Origin: Pantoea sp. CCBC3-3-1
GTDB taxonomy: Bacteria > Pseudomonadota > Gammaproteobacteria > Enterobacterales > Enterobacteriaceae
NCBI RefSeq assembly: GCF_007981265.1
Contig: NZ_CP034363.1
Location: 4,402,001-4,466,000 of the forward strand
Direction: 5' to 3'
Length of the DNA: 64,000 nt
Shown here: positions 20,166 to 30,736 of the stretch, piece after piece
How the letters are laid out: each line of letters opens with the position of its first letter
How positions within the stretch are numbered: the stretch's first letter is position 1
Made by a program: the position numbers and the translations under genes
Notes under the pieces: generated by a model
Told to the model about the DNA's origin: nothing
The model's database searches: none
What the model saw: the letters and a program-made list of their open reading frames with translations, nothing else

Positions 20166-20978
20166 TTAACTCCCTGAGCCAGTTAAGTCCTGCAGATAAT
20201 CCCCTGCCGGAAAACGAAACGGTACCGGACCGTCGGCGATGCCATCAATAAACTGACGTACACGCGCATCTTCGTTTTCGCGGAGTGCGGTTGCCGTTCC
20301 CTGAGCGATGACTTTCTGCCCCGCAATAATATAGGCGTAATCGGCAATACTCAGCACTTCCGGCACGTCGTGTGAGACCACGATGCAGGTCATGCCCAGC
20401 GAGTGATTCAGCTCGTCGATCAGCTTAACCAGGACGCCCATAGTAATAGGATCCTGCCCGACGAAAGGTTCGTCGAACATAATCAAATCGGGTTCTAATG
20501 CTATCGCTCTTGCCAGCGCAGCACGTCGTGCCATACCGCCAGACAACTCCGAAGGCTTCAGCTGTGCCGCTCCCCGCAATCCTACGGCTTCCAGCTTCAT
20601 CATGACCGTGCTGTGTAGCAGTTGCGGTGGCAAATGAGTATGTTCCCGCAGGGGCCACGCGACGTTGTCAAAGACCGTCAGATCCGTAAACAATGCGCCG
20701 GACTGAAACAGCATGCTCATTTTTTTACGCGTTTCGTACAGTCGGGAGCGCGAAAGCGCGGGAATATTTTCGCCGTTAAACCAGATTTCACCCGCATCAG
20801 GTCGAAGCTGGCCGCCAATCAGGCGCAGCAATGTGGTTTTCCCGATGCCTGAAGGGCCCATAATGGCGGTGACCTTCCCTTTGGGCACCGTAAGCGAGAT
20901 GTTATCGAAAACCGGTCGATCCCCACGGGCGAAACTGACGCCACGGACATCTACCAAATTCGTCTCCGTCTGGCTCAT
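20166..20978 (-). CDS. mlaF: MlaF, ATPase of the Mla ABC transporter
   Basis: MlaF powers phospholipid transport. The 270-residue ABC ATPase shows Walker [10 protein letters not shown] (41-49), signature [15 protein letters not shown], Walker B LIMFDEP and the H-loop VVSHDV. It is first in the leftward operon mlaFEDCB and divergent from yrbG, with promoters in the 224-bp gap 20979-21202. Confidence 0.97.
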   Translation of the reverse strand: MSQTETNLVDVRGVSFARGDRPVFDNISLTVPKGKVTAIMGPSGIGKTTLLRLIGGQLRPDAGEIWFNGENIPALSRSRLYETRKKMSMLFQSGALFTDLTVFDNVAWPLREHTHLPPQLLHSTVMMKLEAVGLRGAAQLKPSELSGGMARRAALARAIALEPDLIMFDEPFVGQDPITMGVLVKLIDELNHSLGMTCIVVSHDVPEVLSIADYAYIIAGQKVIAQGTATALRENEDARVRQFIDGIADGPVPFRFPAGDYLQDLTGSGS

Positions 20979-21202
20979 AGCTACCTCTTATCCTCATTTT
21001 CAGGCATATAATCTCCCCCGATGGTATCGTATTACCGCCTGGACTGGACACTTTTACAGAAACTTACTTCCGGAACGTAGCTAAAGTTGGCATAAGTTTT
21101 ACTTTTTGCTTCCAGACCGTCAAAATCAACGCATTAACTTTAGCCCCTGACTCTCCGTCGTGCAGGGCAAGCCGACGATTATACCCGATCAAAGGACACT
21201 TC

Positions 21203-22183
21203 ATGCTCGTAGCTACCGCACTCTTTATTATCGGCCTGGTCCTGCTGGTATATGGTGCAGATCGTCTGGTGTTCAGCGCGGCGATTCTTTGCCGCGCTTT
21301 AGGGATTCCACCGCTGATTATTGGCATGACCGTCGTCGGTATTGGCACTTCGTTACCCGAACTCATCGTCTCTTTTTCTGCCGCAACGCATGGTCAGATG
21401 GATATCGCCGTGGGTACCGCGCTTGGCTCGAACATTACCAATATTTTGTTGATTCTCGGCGGCGCCGCGCTGCTACACCCGCTGACCGTCCATTCCCGCC
21501 TGATCCGACGTGAACTGCCACTGATGTTACTCGTGAGTTTATTATGCGGGGTCGTGCTTTTTGATAATATCCTGAGCCGCAATGATGGCCTGGTGCTGAT
21601 AGCACTTGCGGCAGCCTATTTAATTTTCATTATCAAAATTGCCCGCAAAGCTGAGCGAGACAATAATGATTCGCTAACGCGCGAACAGCTGGCCGAACTG
21701 CCTCGCGACGATGCGGGCAACACGGTCGCCTTTTTATGGCTGGCGGTTGCCCTGATCATCCTGCCGATGTCTACAAGTATGGTCATCGATAATGCGACAG
21801 TGATTGCCGACTACTTTGGCATTAGCGAACTGGTGATAGGACTGACGGTAATCTCTGTAGGCACCAGCCTGCCGGAGCTGGCGACGCTGATTGCCGGTGC
21901 GCTAAAAGGCGAAGACGATATCGCTATCGGCAATTTGATCGGCTCTAACATCTACAATATTGCCATCGTGCTTGGCGTGCCTGCGCTGGTTCATCCGGGC
22001 AGTATTGATCTGCATGCTTTCGCCCGGGACTACTGGGTGATGTTGAGCGTTAGCGCTCTGTTTACCCTAATTTGTCTACAGCGCAGCCGCTGTATTGGAA
22101 GAGCGGCGGGCGCCCTGCTGCTGAGCGGCTTTGTTGCCTGGGTGGCCGTGCTGTACTGGCTCCCTTCGGCTACCCTCTGGTAA
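21203..22183 (+). CDS. yrbG: YrbG, calcium/sodium antiporter family protein
   Basis: YrbG belongs to the CaCA cation antiporters of the inner membrane. The 326-residue protein has two homologous halves, each with the alpha-repeat motif: GIGTSLPELIVSF with GSNITNI in the first, SVGTSLPELATLIAG with GSNIYNI in the second. About ten membrane helices are visible. It opens the rightward kds-lpt cluster; substrate is not established by the sequence. Confidence 0.93.
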   Translation: MLVATALFIIGLVLLVYGADRLVFSAAILCRALGIPPLIIGMTVVGIGTSLPELIVSFSAATHGQMDIAVGTALGSNITNILLILGGAALLHPLTVHSRLIRRELPLMLLVSLLCGVVLFDNILSRNDGLVLIALAAAYLIFIIKIARKAERDNNDSLTREQLAELPRDDAGNTVAFLWLAVALIILPMSTSMVIDNATVIADYFGISELVIGLTVISVGTSLPELATLIAGALKGEDDIAIGNLIGSNIYNIAIVLGVPALVHPGSIDLHAFARDYWVMLSVSALFTLICLQRSRCIGRAAGALLLSGFVAWVAVLYWLPSATLW

Positions 22184-22197
22184 AAGGATTAGAACTT

Positions 22198-23181
22198 ATG
22201 GCACCTTTTCTCAACCCCGATTTCGACTTTCAGCAGGCGGGCAGAGACGTCCTGAATATTGAACGCCAGGGCCTGGAACAGCTGGATCAGTACATCAACG
22301 AAGACTTCAGCGAAGCCTGCAAGCGCATTTACGGCTGCCTGGGTAAAGTGGTGGTGATGGGCATTGGCAAATCGGGTCATGTCGGCAAAAAAATGGCCGC
22401 CACGTTTGCCAGCACCGGTACGCCAGCTTTCTTTGTGCATCCAGCCGAAGCCAGCCACGGCGATCTCGGCATGGTCAGCGCAGGCGATATTGTGATTGCT
22501 ATCTCCAACTCCGGCGAATCCTCAGAAATTCTGGCGCTTATCCCCGTGCTAAAACGCCTGCACGTCTTTTTAATTTGCATGACCAGCCGACCTGAAAGCG
22601 CAATGGGTCGTGCGGCTGATATTCATCTGTGTGTTAAAGTACCGCAGGAAGCGTGTCCGCTGGGTCTTGCGCCAACCTCCAGCACGACGGCAACGCTGGT
22701 GATGGGGGATGCGCTGGCGGTCGCCTTATTAAAAGCGCGCGGCTTCACGGCTGAGGATTTCGCGCTTTCGCATCCTGGCGGCACGCTGGGTCGTAAACTT
22801 CTGCTGACGGTCAATGATATTATGCACAGCGGTGATGAAATCCCTCACGTTAGCCGTGATGCGTCATTGCGCGACGCGCTGCTAGAAATCACGCGTAAAA
22901 ATATGGGCATGACGGTAATTTGTAACGATCTGATGAAGATCGAAGGGATTTTCACCGATGGTGACCTGCGCCGCGTGTTTGATATGGGCATTGATATTCA
23001 GCACGCCAGTATCGCCAGCGTTATGACGACCGGTGGCATTCGGGTCCGCCCAAATACGCTGGCGGTCGATGCCCTTAATTTGATGCAAAGCCGTAACATT
23101 ACCGTTGTCATGGTCGCCGATGGCGATCATCTGCTCGGCGTGGTGCACATGCACGACATGCTGCGCGCCGGTGTGGTTTAA
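22198..23181 (+). CDS. kdsD: Arabinose-5-phosphate isomerase
   Basis: KdsD converts ribulose-5-phosphate to arabinose-5-phosphate for Kdo synthesis. The 327-residue protein has an N-terminal SIS sugar-isomerase domain (GIGKSGHVGKKMAATFASTG; AISNSGESSE) and two C-terminal CBS domains (VNDIMHSGDEIP; ASVMTTGGIRVRP). The ATG at 22198 with AGGA upstream gives the family N-terminus; the frame is open further upstream through yrbG. The N-terminal 15 residues differ from E. coli. Confidence 0.96.
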   Translation: MAPFLNPDFDFQQAGRDVLNIERQGLEQLDQYINEDFSEACKRIYGCLGKVVVMGIGKSGHVGKKMAATFASTGTPAFFVHPAEASHGDLGMVSAGDIVIAISNSGESSEILALIPVLKRLHVFLICMTSRPESAMGRAADIHLCVKVPQEACPLGLAPTSSTTATLVMGDALAVALLKARGFTAEDFALSHPGGTLGRKLLLTVNDIMHSGDEIPHVSRDASLRDALLEITRKNMGMTVICNDLMKIEGIFTDGDLRRVFDMGIDIQHASIASVMTTGGIRVRPNTLAVDALNLMQSRNITVVMVADGDHLLGVVHMHDMLRAGVV

Positions 23182-23195
23182 CAAGGAATAAGAGA

Positions 23196-23762
23196 ATGAG
23201 CACTGCCGCAGGCTGGGTAAATACCTGTTATGGCGAAGTGAGCCAGGATGTGATGGCGCGCGCGCGCGAAGTCAAACTGCTGATTTGTGATGTTGATGGC
23301 GTCATGTCAGACGGCGTGATTTATCAGGGCAACAACGGCGAAGAGCTGAAAGCATTTAACGTACGGGACGGCTACGGCATTCGTTGCCTGCTGACCTCCG
23401 GCGTGGAAGTCGCTATCATCACCGGTCGCAAAGCTAAATTGCTTGAAGATCGCTGTACCACGCTGGGAATTACGCATCTTTACCAGGGACAGTCCGATAA
23501 GATTTTGGCCTTCCGCGAACTTCTGGATAAACTGTCGCTTCGAGCAGATGAGGTTGCCTATATTGGCGATGACCTGATCGACTGGCCGGTGATGGCTGAA
23601 GTTGGCCTGAGCGTGACCGTCGCGGATGCGCACCCGGTTTTAATTCCTCGCGCTGACTACGTTACCCGTATTGCAGGTGGGCGTGGCGCGGTTCGTGAAA
23701 TTTGTGACCTGATTTTGATTGCACAGGATAAGTTTGATGAGGCCAAAGGGCAGTCTGTATGA
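23196..23762 (+). CDS. kdsC: 3-deoxy-D-manno-octulosonate 8-phosphate phosphatase
   Basis: KdsC is the HAD phosphatase that releases Kdo from Kdo-8-phosphate. The 188-residue protein shows the HAD motif DVDGVMSDG with Asp32 and Asp34, ITGRK, and GDDLIDWPVM. It lacks a cap domain, as usual for tetrameric C0 HADs. Its stop overlaps the lptC start by four bases (ATGA), indicating coupling. Confidence 0.97.
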   Translation: MSTAAGWVNTCYGEVSQDVMARAREVKLLICDVDGVMSDGVIYQGNNGEELKAFNVRDGYGIRCLLTSGVEVAIITGRKAKLLEDRCTTLGITHLYQGQSDKILAFRELLDKLSLRADEVAYIGDDLIDWPVMAEVGLSVTVADAHPVLIPRADYVTRIAGGRGAVREICDLILIAQDKFDEAKGQSV

Positions 23763-24331
23763 GTAAAGCAAGGCGTTGGATCACACTGTTACTGGCGCTG
23801 GTGGCTATCGTGCTAATTGGCTGGAATCTTGCCGACACCGATGAGACGGCTCCCGTTGCCGGGAACGATCAGGAACCCACTTATACCAGCCAGACGTCAA
23901 ACACGGTGGTATATAACCCGCAGGGTGGCCTGAGCTACAAGCTGGTCTCCGACAAGGTGACCTACTTCTCAACCGATGCGGTCAGCTGGTTCGATAACCC
24001 GATAATGACCACTTATGATGAGAGTAAAACCCCTACCTGGTCGGTGCGGGCGGATAAAGCCAAACTCACGAACGACCGTATGCTGTATCTGTATGGTCAC
24101 GTTGAAGTTAATAGCCTGACGCAGGATGCGCAGCTTCAGCGGATCAAAACGGATAACGCCGTGGTTAATCTCATCACGCAGGATGTCACCTCCGAAGATC
24201 AGGTGACGCTTTACGGTAGCAGTTTTAACTCTACCGGTATGAAAATGCGTGGCAATTTACGCAACAAAACTGCCGAGTTGATTGAAAAGGTCAAAACCTC
24301 CTATGAAATTCAGAATGCGAAACAACCTTAA
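23759..24331 (+). CDS. lptC: LptC, LPS export protein
   Basis: LptC is a bitopic inner-membrane protein that receives LPS from LptB2FG and passes it to LptA. The 190-residue protein has one N-terminal helix (about 7-24) and a periplasmic beta-jellyroll (SYKLVSDKVTYFS, DKAKLTNDRMLYLYGHVEV). It overlaps kdsC by four bases and lptA by 29 bases. Confidence 0.96.
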   Translation: MSKARRWITLLLALVAIVLIGWNLADTDETAPVAGNDQEPTYTSQTSNTVVYNPQGGLSYKLVSDKVTYFSTDAVSWFDNPIMTTYDESKTPTWSVRADKAKLTNDRMLYLYGHVEVNSLTQDAQLQRIKTDNAVVNLITQDVTSEDQVTLYGSSFNSTGMKMRGNLRNKTAELIEKVKTSYEIQNAKQP

Positions 24332-24851
24332 GTTTTTGACGCTCGGCCTGCTGCTGGCTGCCAGCCTGCCCGCTTTTGCGCTTACCGGCGACTCGGATAA
24401 ACCGGTCAATGTCGATTCGGAAAATCAGGCGCTGGACATGCAGGGTAACGTAGCCACTTTCACCGGCAACGTGATTGTAACTCAGGGCACGATCAAAATT
24501 ACCGCCGATAAAGTGGTGGTCACTCGCCCTGGCGGCGACAGCAATAAAACCATTGTGGATGCCTGGGGCAAACCCGCTACCTTTTATCAGATGCAGGACA
24601 GCGGTAAACCCGTGCAGGGCCATGCCCAAAAAATGCACTATGAGCTGGCGAAAGATTTCGTTGAGCTGACCGGTAACGCCTATCTGGAACAGCTGGACAG
24701 CAATGTAAAAGGCGATCGCATTACCTATCTGGTCAAAGAACAGAAAATGCAGGCCTACGGCAATACCGGCAAACGTGTGACGACCGTATTGGTGCCTTCG
24801 CAGTTGCAGGATAAAGGCACCCAGTCCACCGGACAGAAAAAGAGTAACTAA
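24303..24851 (+). CDS. lptA: LptA, periplasmic LPS transport protein
   Basis: LptA forms the periplasmic bridge that moves LPS to LptDE. The 182-residue protein has a signal peptide ending [10 protein letters not shown] and the OstA-like jellyroll with [19 protein letters not shown], seen here as [12 protein letters not shown] and [12 protein letters not shown] chose the ATG at 24303, which gives MKFRMRNN and a normal signal peptide. It overlaps the lptC end. Confidence 0.96.
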   Translation: MKFRMRNNLKFLTLGLLLAASLPAFALTGDSDKPVNVDSENQALDMQGNVATFTGNVIVTQGTIKITADKVVVTRPGGDSNKTIVDAWGKPATFYQMQDSGKPVQGHAQKMHYELAKDFVELTGNAYLEQLDSNVKGDRITYLVKEQKMQAYGNTGKRVTTVLVPSQLQDKGTQSTGQKKSN

Positions 24852-24856
24852 ACGCT

Positions 24857-25582
24857 ATGGCGACTTTAATTGCGCAAAACCTGGCGAAGGCCTACAAAGG
24901 CCGACGCGTTGTCGAAGATGTGAGTCTGGAAGTTAAATCCGGCGAGATTGTGGGTCTGCTTGGCCCTAACGGTGCAGGTAAAACCACCACGTTTTATATG
25001 GTGGTTGGGATTGTACCGCGTGATGCGGGCCGTATCGTTATTGACGATGAGGACATCAGCATTCTGCCGCTCCACGCCCGCGCACGCCGCGGTATTGGCT
25101 ATTTACCCCAGGAAGCGTCAATTTTCCGTCGCCTGAGCGTTTACGATAACCTGATGGCGGTGCTGCAAATTCGTGAGGATTTGTCGGCAGAACAGCGCGA
25201 CGATCGAGCCAAAGAGCTGATGGATGAATTCCATATTACGCATTTGCGTGACAGCATGGGCCAGGCGCTTTCCGGCGGCGAACGACGCCGTGTTGAGATT
25301 GCCCGTGCGCTGGCCGCTAATCCTAAATTCATCCTGCTGGATGAACCCTTCGCCGGTGTCGACCCGATTTCCGTTATTGATATCAAAAAAATTATCGAAC
25401 ACCTGCGCGATAGCGGCCTGGGCGTGCTAATTACCGACCATAACGTTCGCGAGACGCTGGCTGTCTGCGAGCGGGCTTATATTGTCAGCCAGGGCCATTT
25501 AATCGCCCACGGCTCGCCGGAAGAAGTCCTGGCGGATGAACAAGTTAAGCGAGTCTATTTGGGCGAAGAGTTCAGACTCTGA
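24857..25582 (+). CDS. lptB: LptB, ATPase of the LPS export ABC transporter
   Basis: LptB powers LPS extraction with LptFG. The 241-residue ABC ATPase has Walker [11 protein letters not shown]-loop YLPQEAS, signature [15 protein letters not shown], Walker [13 protein letters not shown] and H-loop ITDHNVRET. It starts five bases after lptA and is followed by rpoN. Confidence 0.98.
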   Translation: MATLIAQNLAKAYKGRRVVEDVSLEVKSGEIVGLLGPNGAGKTTTFYMVVGIVPRDAGRIVIDDEDISILPLHARARRGIGYLPQEASIFRRLSVYDNLMAVLQIREDLSAEQRDDRAKELMDEFHITHLRDSMGQALSGGERRRVEIARALAANPKFILLDEPFAGVDPISVIDIKKIIEHLRDSGLGVLITDHNVRETLAVCERAYIVSQGHLIAHGSPEEVLADEQVKRVYLGEEFRL

Positions 25583-25630
25583 TAAGGTGGTCGGACCGGG
25601 TTAGATTTTTGAGGAATTAGTATCCTGAAT

Positions 25631-27064
25631 ATGAAGCAAGGTTTGCAGCTCAGGCTTAGCCAACAGCTTGCCATGACGCCACAACTGCAGCAGGCGATTC
25701 GTCTGCTGCAACTCTCTACGCTTGAACTCCAGCAGGAAATTCAGCTGGCGCTGGAAAGCAATCCCTTGCTTGAGCAAACCGACATTCATGAGGAAGTGGA
25801 CAGCCGCGAATATCAGGAAAAAGAAGCGCTTGATACCCGCGAAGCCTTAGAACAGAAGGACATGCCGGAAGAGCTACCGCTAGATGCGACCTGGGATGAA
25901 ATCTACACCGCCGGCACGCCATCCGGCACGGGTACCGACTATCACGATGATGAACTGCCTGTTTACCAGGGTGAAACAACGCAGACATTACAAGACTATC
26001 TGATGTGGCAGGTGGAGCTGACGCCGTTTACCGATACCGACAGGGCGATTGCTACAGCGATTGTCGATGCGGTGGATCCCACAGGCTATCTGACCGTCTC
26101 GCTTGAGGAAATCCAGGACAGTATCGGCAACGATGAACTTGCGGCTGACGAAGTTGAAGCGGTATTAAAGCGCGTGCAGCGTTTCGATCCGGTTGGCGTT
26201 TGCGCTCGCGATCTGCGGGATTGCCTGCTGGTACAGCTGTCGCAATTCATTCCTGAAACCCCTTTCATCAAAGAAGCACGTTTAATCGTTAGCGAGCATT
26301 TAGATTTGCTGGCAAATCACGACTTTCGCAGCCTGATGCGGGTCACTCGCCTGAAGGAAGACGTGCTGAAAAACGCGATGCAGCTGATTCAGTCGCTCGA
26401 TCCCAGACCCGGCCAGTCCATTAATACCAGCGAGCCTGAATATGTTATTCCTGATGTGCTGGTACGAAAAATCGGCACTCGCTGGACGGTAGACCTGAAC
26501 GCGGACAGCGTGCCGCGTCTGAAAATCAATCAGCACTATGCTTCGCTGGGCGGTTCGACACGTAACGACAGCGATAATCAGTTTATTCGCAGCAATCTGC
26601 AGGAAGCCAGATGGCTGATTAAAAGCCTCGAAAGCCGTAACGATACCCTGTTGAAAGTAACGCGTTGTATCGTTGAACAGCAGGAGGCTTTTTTTGAACA
26701 GGGCGAAGAATTTATGCGTCCCATGGTGCTGGCCGATATTGCCGCCGCTGTGGATATGCATGAGTCAACGATCTCGCGCGTTACCACGCAAAAGTATCTG
26801 CACAGCCCGCGCGGCATTTTTGAACTGAAGTATTTTTTCTCCAGTCATGTTAATACTGAAGGCGGCGGCGAAGCTTCCTCCACAGCAATTCGGGCACTGG
26901 TGAAAAAATTAATCTCGGCGGAGAATCCCGCCAAGCCTCTTAGTGACAGCAAGCTGACTACCCTTCTTTCCGATCAGGGAATTATGGTAGCCCGCCGCAC
27001 TGTAGCGAAGTACCGAGAGTCTTTATCCATCCCGCCCTCAAATCAGCGTAAACAGCTGGTCTGA
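25631..27064 (+). CDS. rpoN: RNA polymerase sigma-54 factor
   Basis: RpoN directs transcription from -24/-12 promoters with enhancer-binding activators. The 477 residues equal E. coli. The Gln/Leu-rich region I ([20 protein letters not shown]), an acidic region II and the C-terminal RpoN box [10 protein letters not shown] are all present. It lies between lptB and hpf; ptsN, rapZ and ptsO downstream form the usual nitrogen-PTS group. Confidence 0.98.
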   Translation: MKQGLQLRLSQQLAMTPQLQQAIRLLQLSTLELQQEIQLALESNPLLEQTDIHEEVDSREYQEKEALDTREALEQKDMPEELPLDATWDEIYTAGTPSGTGTDYHDDELPVYQGETTQTLQDYLMWQVELTPFTDTDRAIATAIVDAVDPTGYLTVSLEEIQDSIGNDELAADEVEAVLKRVQRFDPVGVCARDLRDCLLVQLSQFIPETPFIKEARLIVSEHLDLLANHDFRSLMRVTRLKEDVLKNAMQLIQSLDPRPGQSINTSEPEYVIPDVLVRKIGTRWTVDLNADSVPRLKINQHYASLGGSTRNDSDNQFIRSNLQEARWLIKSLESRNDTLLKVTRCIVEQQEAFFEQGEEFMRPMVLADIAAAVDMHESTISRVTTQKYLHSPRGIFELKYFFSSHVNTEGGGEASSTAIRALVKKLISAENPAKPLSDSKLTTLLSDQGIMVARRTVAKYRESLSIPPSNQRKQLV

Positions 27065-27086
27065 ACGAACAGATAAGGAAGAGCGT

Positions 27087-27374
27087 ATGCAACTCAATAT
27101 CACTGGACAGAACGTTGAAATCACTGAGCCGTTACGTGAGTTTGTCACGGCGAAATTTGCCAAACTGGAACAGTATTTCGACCGGATAAATCAGGTTTAT
27201 ATTGTTCTTAAGGTTGAGAAGGTCACGCAGATAGCCGATGCAACGTTACATGTAAACGGCGGTGAGTTGCATGCCACCTCGGAAGAGAAAGATATGTACG
27301 CGGCGATTGATGGCTTGATTGACAAGCTAACGCGCCAACTTAATAAACATAAAGACAAGTTGAAGCAACACTAA
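27087..27374 (+). CDS. hpf: Ribosome hibernation promoting factor (short form)
   Basis: HPF binds the 30S decoding region and promotes 100S ribosome dimers in stationary phase with RMF. The 95-residue protein is the short form, starting MQLNITGQNVEITEPLREFV and having a basic Lys/His-rich end. Located 22 bases after rpoN. Confidence 0.96.
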   Translation: MQLNITGQNVEITEPLREFVTAKFAKLEQYFDRINQVYIVLKVEKVTQIADATLHVNGGELHATSEEKDMYAAIDGLIDKLTRQLNKHKDKLKQH

Positions 27375-27503
27375 ATTTCACCCAAGCATTGATTATTTTT
27401 TCGCCACCCTTATCTGATAAGAACGTGACGTAAGATGTACCGGCTCGTACTCTGTTCTGGAGTCCGGGCCGTTAATCAATAAGGCATGTTGCATTTGACC
27501 GAT

Positions 27504-27554
27504 GGCCTGACATATCTGTACGCTTTGCGGCGTCAGATGCGTCAGGCCGTTTTG
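27504..27554 (+). promoter_or_regulatory. Long stem-loop between hpf and ptsN
   Basis: GGCCTGAC (27504-27511) pairs with GTCAGGCC (27541-27548). The pairing continues inward through ATCTG/CAGAT and ACGC/GCGT, closing a 6-base loop with two mismatches, so nearly the whole 45-base segment folds. GTTTTG follows. It may be a terminator or processing site ending 35 bases before ptsN. Confidence 0.55.
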
Positions 27555-27583
27555 CCAGGCGAAGTGAATACGTAAGTGAAACT

Positions 27584-28069
27584 ATGATGAACAATGATCA
27601 CACACTGGAACTGAGCTCGGTACTGAGCGTCTCCTGCACCCGCAGCGGCGTACACTGCCAGAGTAAAAAGCGGGCGCTGGAAATTATTAGCGAGCTGGCA
27701 GCCAAACAGCTTAACCTTCCGCACCAGACTATCTTTGAAGCGATCCTGACGCGCGAGCGGATGGGCAGCACCGGTATTGGCAACGGCATTGCTATTCCGC
27801 ACGGTAAGCTGGTGGAAGACACGCTGCGCGCCGTGGGCGTATTTATTCGCCTTGAGCAGCCGATTGCTTTCGATGCGATCGATAATCAGCCCGTAGACTT
27901 ACTGTTTGCGCTGTTGGTCCCTGCCGATCAGTGTAAAACGCATCTGCATACTCTTTCTCTGGTCGCAAAGCGTCTTGCCGATAAAACCGTTTGTCGCCGT
28001 CTGCGTGCGGCTCAGAGCGATGAAGAACTCTTTGAGATCATGGCGGAAGCCTCTGAGGGAAATCACTGA
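27584..28069 (+). CDS. ptsN: PTS IIA-like nitrogen-regulatory protein PtsN
   Basis: PtsN (EIIA-Ntr) is the end acceptor of the nitrogen phosphotransferase chain and regulates potassium and phosphate systems. The 161-residue protein has the phosphorylated His73 in GIAIPHGK and the family sequence SKKRALEIISELAAKQL. It precedes rapZ and ptsO. A strong stem-loop lies just upstream. Confidence 0.97.
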   Translation: MMNNDHTLELSSVLSVSCTRSGVHCQSKKRALEIISELAAKQLNLPHQTIFEAILTRERMGSTGIGNGIAIPHGKLVEDTLRAVGVFIRLEQPIAFDAIDNQPVDLLFALLVPADQCKTHLHTLSLVAKRLADKTVCRRLRAAQSDEELFEIMAEASEGNH

Positions 28070-28177
28070 TTTTCCCACAGCCCTGGATTGCAGGGAAAAA
28101 GAGTGAAGTTTGACAGGGACGCCCTCCCTCTCGTCGACGAAGTCCCATTTGATCAGGCAAAATCAGGAGAATGAGTC

Positions 28178-29032
28178 ATGGTGCTGATGATCGTCAGCGG
28201 TCGTTCCGGTTCCGGTAAGTCCGTAGCCCTGCGGGCGCTGGAAGACATGGGCTTTTACTGCGTGGATAACCTGCCCGTAGTCTTGCTGCCGGAACTGGCT
28301 AACTCGCTGGCTGACCGTAATATGTCGGCAGCGGTAAGCATTGACGTGCGCAATATGCCTGAGTCACCAGAAGTTTTTGAAAAAGCGCTGACCAGCCTGC
28401 CCGAAAGCTTTTCACCGCAGCTGCTATTCCTTGATGCCGATCGTAATACGCTGATCCGTCGTTACAGCGATACGCGCCGCTTACATCCTCTTTCCAGCAA
28501 GAACCTTTCGCTGGAGAGCGCTATCGACGAAGAAAGCGATTTGCTGGAACCGTTGCGCTCCCGGGCTGATTTGATCGTGGATACCTCGGAGATGTCGGTA
28601 CATGAGCTGGCCGAAATGCTGCGCACACGCCTGCTGGGTAAGCGTGAGCGTGAACTGACCATGGTGTTCGAATCGTTCGGTTTTAAGCACGGTATCCCGA
28701 TTGATGCTGACTACGTTTTTGATGTTCGCTTCCTGCCGAACCCGCACTGGGATCCGAAACTGCGCCCGATGACGGGTCTTGACCGCCCGGTTGCGGCCTT
28801 TCTCGATCGTCATACTGAAGTGCATAATTTTATCTACCAGACGCGCAGCTATCTTGAGCTTTGGCTGCCGATGCTGGAAACCAATAACCGCAGCTATCTT
28901 ACCGTCGCGATTGGCTGTACAGGCGGTAAGCACCGCTCAGTTTATATAGCCGAGCAGCTCGCCGACTATTTCCGCTCACGTGGGAAAAACGTCCAGTCCC
29001 GTCACCGTACTCTGGAAAAGCGCAAATCATGA
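28178..29032 (+). CDS. rapZ: RNase adapter protein RapZ
   Basis: RapZ binds GlcN6P and the small RNA GlmZ, delivering it to RNase E and so controlling glmS. The 284-residue protein has Walker [10 protein letters not shown] (residues 7-15), and a C-terminal domain with [16 protein letters not shown] and a basic RNA-binding end. Its last four bases overlap ptsO. Confidence 0.97.
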   Translation: MVLMIVSGRSGSGKSVALRALEDMGFYCVDNLPVVLLPELANSLADRNMSAAVSIDVRNMPESPEVFEKALTSLPESFSPQLLFLDADRNTLIRRYSDTRRLHPLSSKNLSLESAIDEESDLLEPLRSRADLIVDTSEMSVHELAEMLRTRLLGKRERELTMVFESFGFKHGIPIDADYVFDVRFLPNPHWDPKLRPMTGLDRPVAAFLDRHTEVHNFIYQTRSYLELWLPMLETNNRSYLTVAIGCTGGKHRSVYIAEQLADYFRSRGKNVQSRHRTLEKRKS

Positions 29033-29301
29033 CAGTCAGGCAAAACGTTGAAATCAAGAACAAGCTGGGCATGCACGCCCGCCCGGCCATGAAACTTTTT
29101 GAGTTGGTTCAGAGTTTTGACGCAGAAGTCCTCCTGCGTAATGAAGTCGGCACCGAGGCTGAGGCCAGCAGCGTTATCGCGCTGTTGATGCTGGACTCAG
29201 CCAAGGGCGGTCACATAGAAATCGAGGCCACTGGCCCGCAGGAAAAAGAAGCGCTGGCAGCGGTGATCGAGCTGTTTAACGCCGGTTTCGACGAAGAATA
29301 G
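29029..29301 (+). CDS. ptsO: Phosphocarrier protein NPr
   Basis: NPr is the HPr-like carrier between PtsP and PtsN. The 90-residue protein has the active-site His16 in [12 protein letters not shown] and the conserved [14 protein letters not shown]. It overlaps rapZ by four bases and closes the rightward cluster. Confidence 0.97.
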   Translation: MTVRQNVEIKNKLGMHARPAMKLFELVQSFDAEVLLRNEVGTEAEASSVIALLMLDSAKGGHIEIEATGPQEKEALAAVIELFNAGFDEE

Positions 29302-29317
29302 CGGCTAATTCAGGGTT

Positions 29318-30037
29318 TCAGCGCAGCTTATTGCGCTGTAAAAAGCTCTCGCCGCCTAACTGCCGCATCTGCCGTAAAATCCACTGTTGCCGCTGACGAA
29401 CGTAGGCAGAAGGCGCATCGGCGCGAAAGCGAATGGGATTTGGCAGCACTGCGGCCAGCAAGGCCGCTTCCGACATTGTCAGACGGCTGGCTGGCTTATG
29501 AAAATAACGCCGGGAAGCTTCCTCTACGCCAAAAACGCCGTGGCCGAACTCCGCGACGTTCAGATACACCGTCAGGATACGCCGCTTTGTCCAGACGGTT
29601 TCAATACCTACCGTTAGCCCCGCTTCCAGCCCTTTACGCACCCAGCTTCGTCCGTCCCATAAAAATACATTCTTGGCCGTCTGTTGCGACAACGTTGATG
29701 CCCCACGCAAGTGGCCATCCTCATTATCCAGTACAGACTGAATTGCCTGAACGTCGAATCCCCAGTGCGTGGGGAACTTCTGATCTTCAGAAGCGATGAC
29801 CGCCAGCGGCATCCAGGAAGAAATGTCATCCATTCCTACCCAGTCAGAGTGAGCGACATAATCAAAATCACCGCTAAACCAAGCACCGAACTGGCGCTCA
29901 ATCATTACCGCAGAGAATGGAACAGGCATAAAAGAGAAAAGAACGATCCCTGCGATCCAAAGTCCGATAAGGCCTGATAAACCGGCAACGAGGCCGATCC
30001 TGATTTGTTGTAACCGCGTTCTCTTACGCTGACTCAT
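29318..30037 (-). CDS. mtgA: Monofunctional peptidoglycan glycosyltransferase
   Basis: MtgA polymerises lipid II into glycan strands. The 239-residue GT51 protein has an N-terminal membrane helix (about 14-36), the catalytic-Glu motif [16 protein letters not shown] and [13 protein letters not shown] small hairpin AGCGCA/TGCGCT overlaps its stop codon and the end of the convergent ptsO. In E. coli elbB follows upstream; here it is missing. Confidence 0.96.
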   Translation of the reverse strand: MSQRKRTRLQQIRIGLVAGLSGLIGLWIAGIVLFSFMPVPFSAVMIERQFGAWFSGDFDYVAHSDWVGMDDISSWMPLAVIASEDQKFPTHWGFDVQAIQSVLDNEDGHLRGASTLSQQTAKNVFLWDGRSWVRKGLEAGLTVGIETVWTKRRILTVYLNVAEFGHGVFGVEEASRRYFHKPASRLTMSEAALLAAVLPNPIRFRADAPSAYVRQRQQWILRQMRQLGGESFLQRNKLR

Positions 30038-30131
30038 AAAAATTTATCCATGACTATCTTATCAATTCCGCAGACCGTGATTGACGTTTACTCTTCCAGG
30101 CGCGGAGATAAACGCGTTCCAGCCCTTCGCT

Positions 30132-30607
30132 TTGGAAACGTTTGCATTGCATCATTAAGAACCCGGGCTTACAAATGCTTCATTTGCTTCAATCACTTCC
30201 GCGCTTCAGGAATCGGTTCCATTACCAAAACGAACCTTAAAATGTAACCGGTTAGTCTATACCCCAGGCACGACTGGCCCTTATAAATAGATTCACAACA
30301 CTTATAAATACCGTAAGTTAGCTTTTATTAATTCGATCTCAAAGACGGCTTTAACGCGTAAAGTTATCAAAATAGAGCTTTCCAAATAGCTCCGGAATGC
30401 GCCCTGAATTAATAGCGAGAGGCTTAGCAATACCTTAAATTAATTGCTCAATCCTTTCATTTGTTTCGCTTATCGGACCACTTTGTGCCGTTTCGACCGG
30501 GAGACCCCCATCTCACAAAAATAATATGTTTTACAGAGAGTTAATAATTAGCAATTTCATGAGAAATTCTTTTAGCATTACTGCTAGCGCTTAATGGAAC
30601 CGGTTAC
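30132..30607. promoter_or_regulatory. Cluster of LacI/GalR-type operator-like palindromes
   Basis: Four dyads with a central CG lie in a gene-free region: TTGGAAACGTTTGCAT (30132-30147, close to the PurR/GalR type), GGAATCGGTTCCATTA (30209-30224), AAATGTAACCGGTTAG (30240-30255) and TAATGGAACCGGTTAC (30592-30607). The last three share AATGNAACCGRTT on one strand or the other. A further TTTGGAAACG occurs at 30721. LacI-family operators have this form, but no cognate gene is visible. Confidence 0.4.
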
Positions 30608-30736
30608 GGTGAGACGTCAATCTAAACCAGACAAAAAGTGGCACAATAGTACATATTTTGAGCAATAACACCGATAAATTCATTCCGTGCTTGACTGTAT
30701 CACCAAATTAATGTTTTCTGTTTGGAAACGCCGCTC

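Noticed and set aside
30050-30247. 65-codon open frame in the elbB gap
   Set aside because: No recognised product and no ribosome-binding site; it overlaps operator-like palindromes, more likely non-coding.
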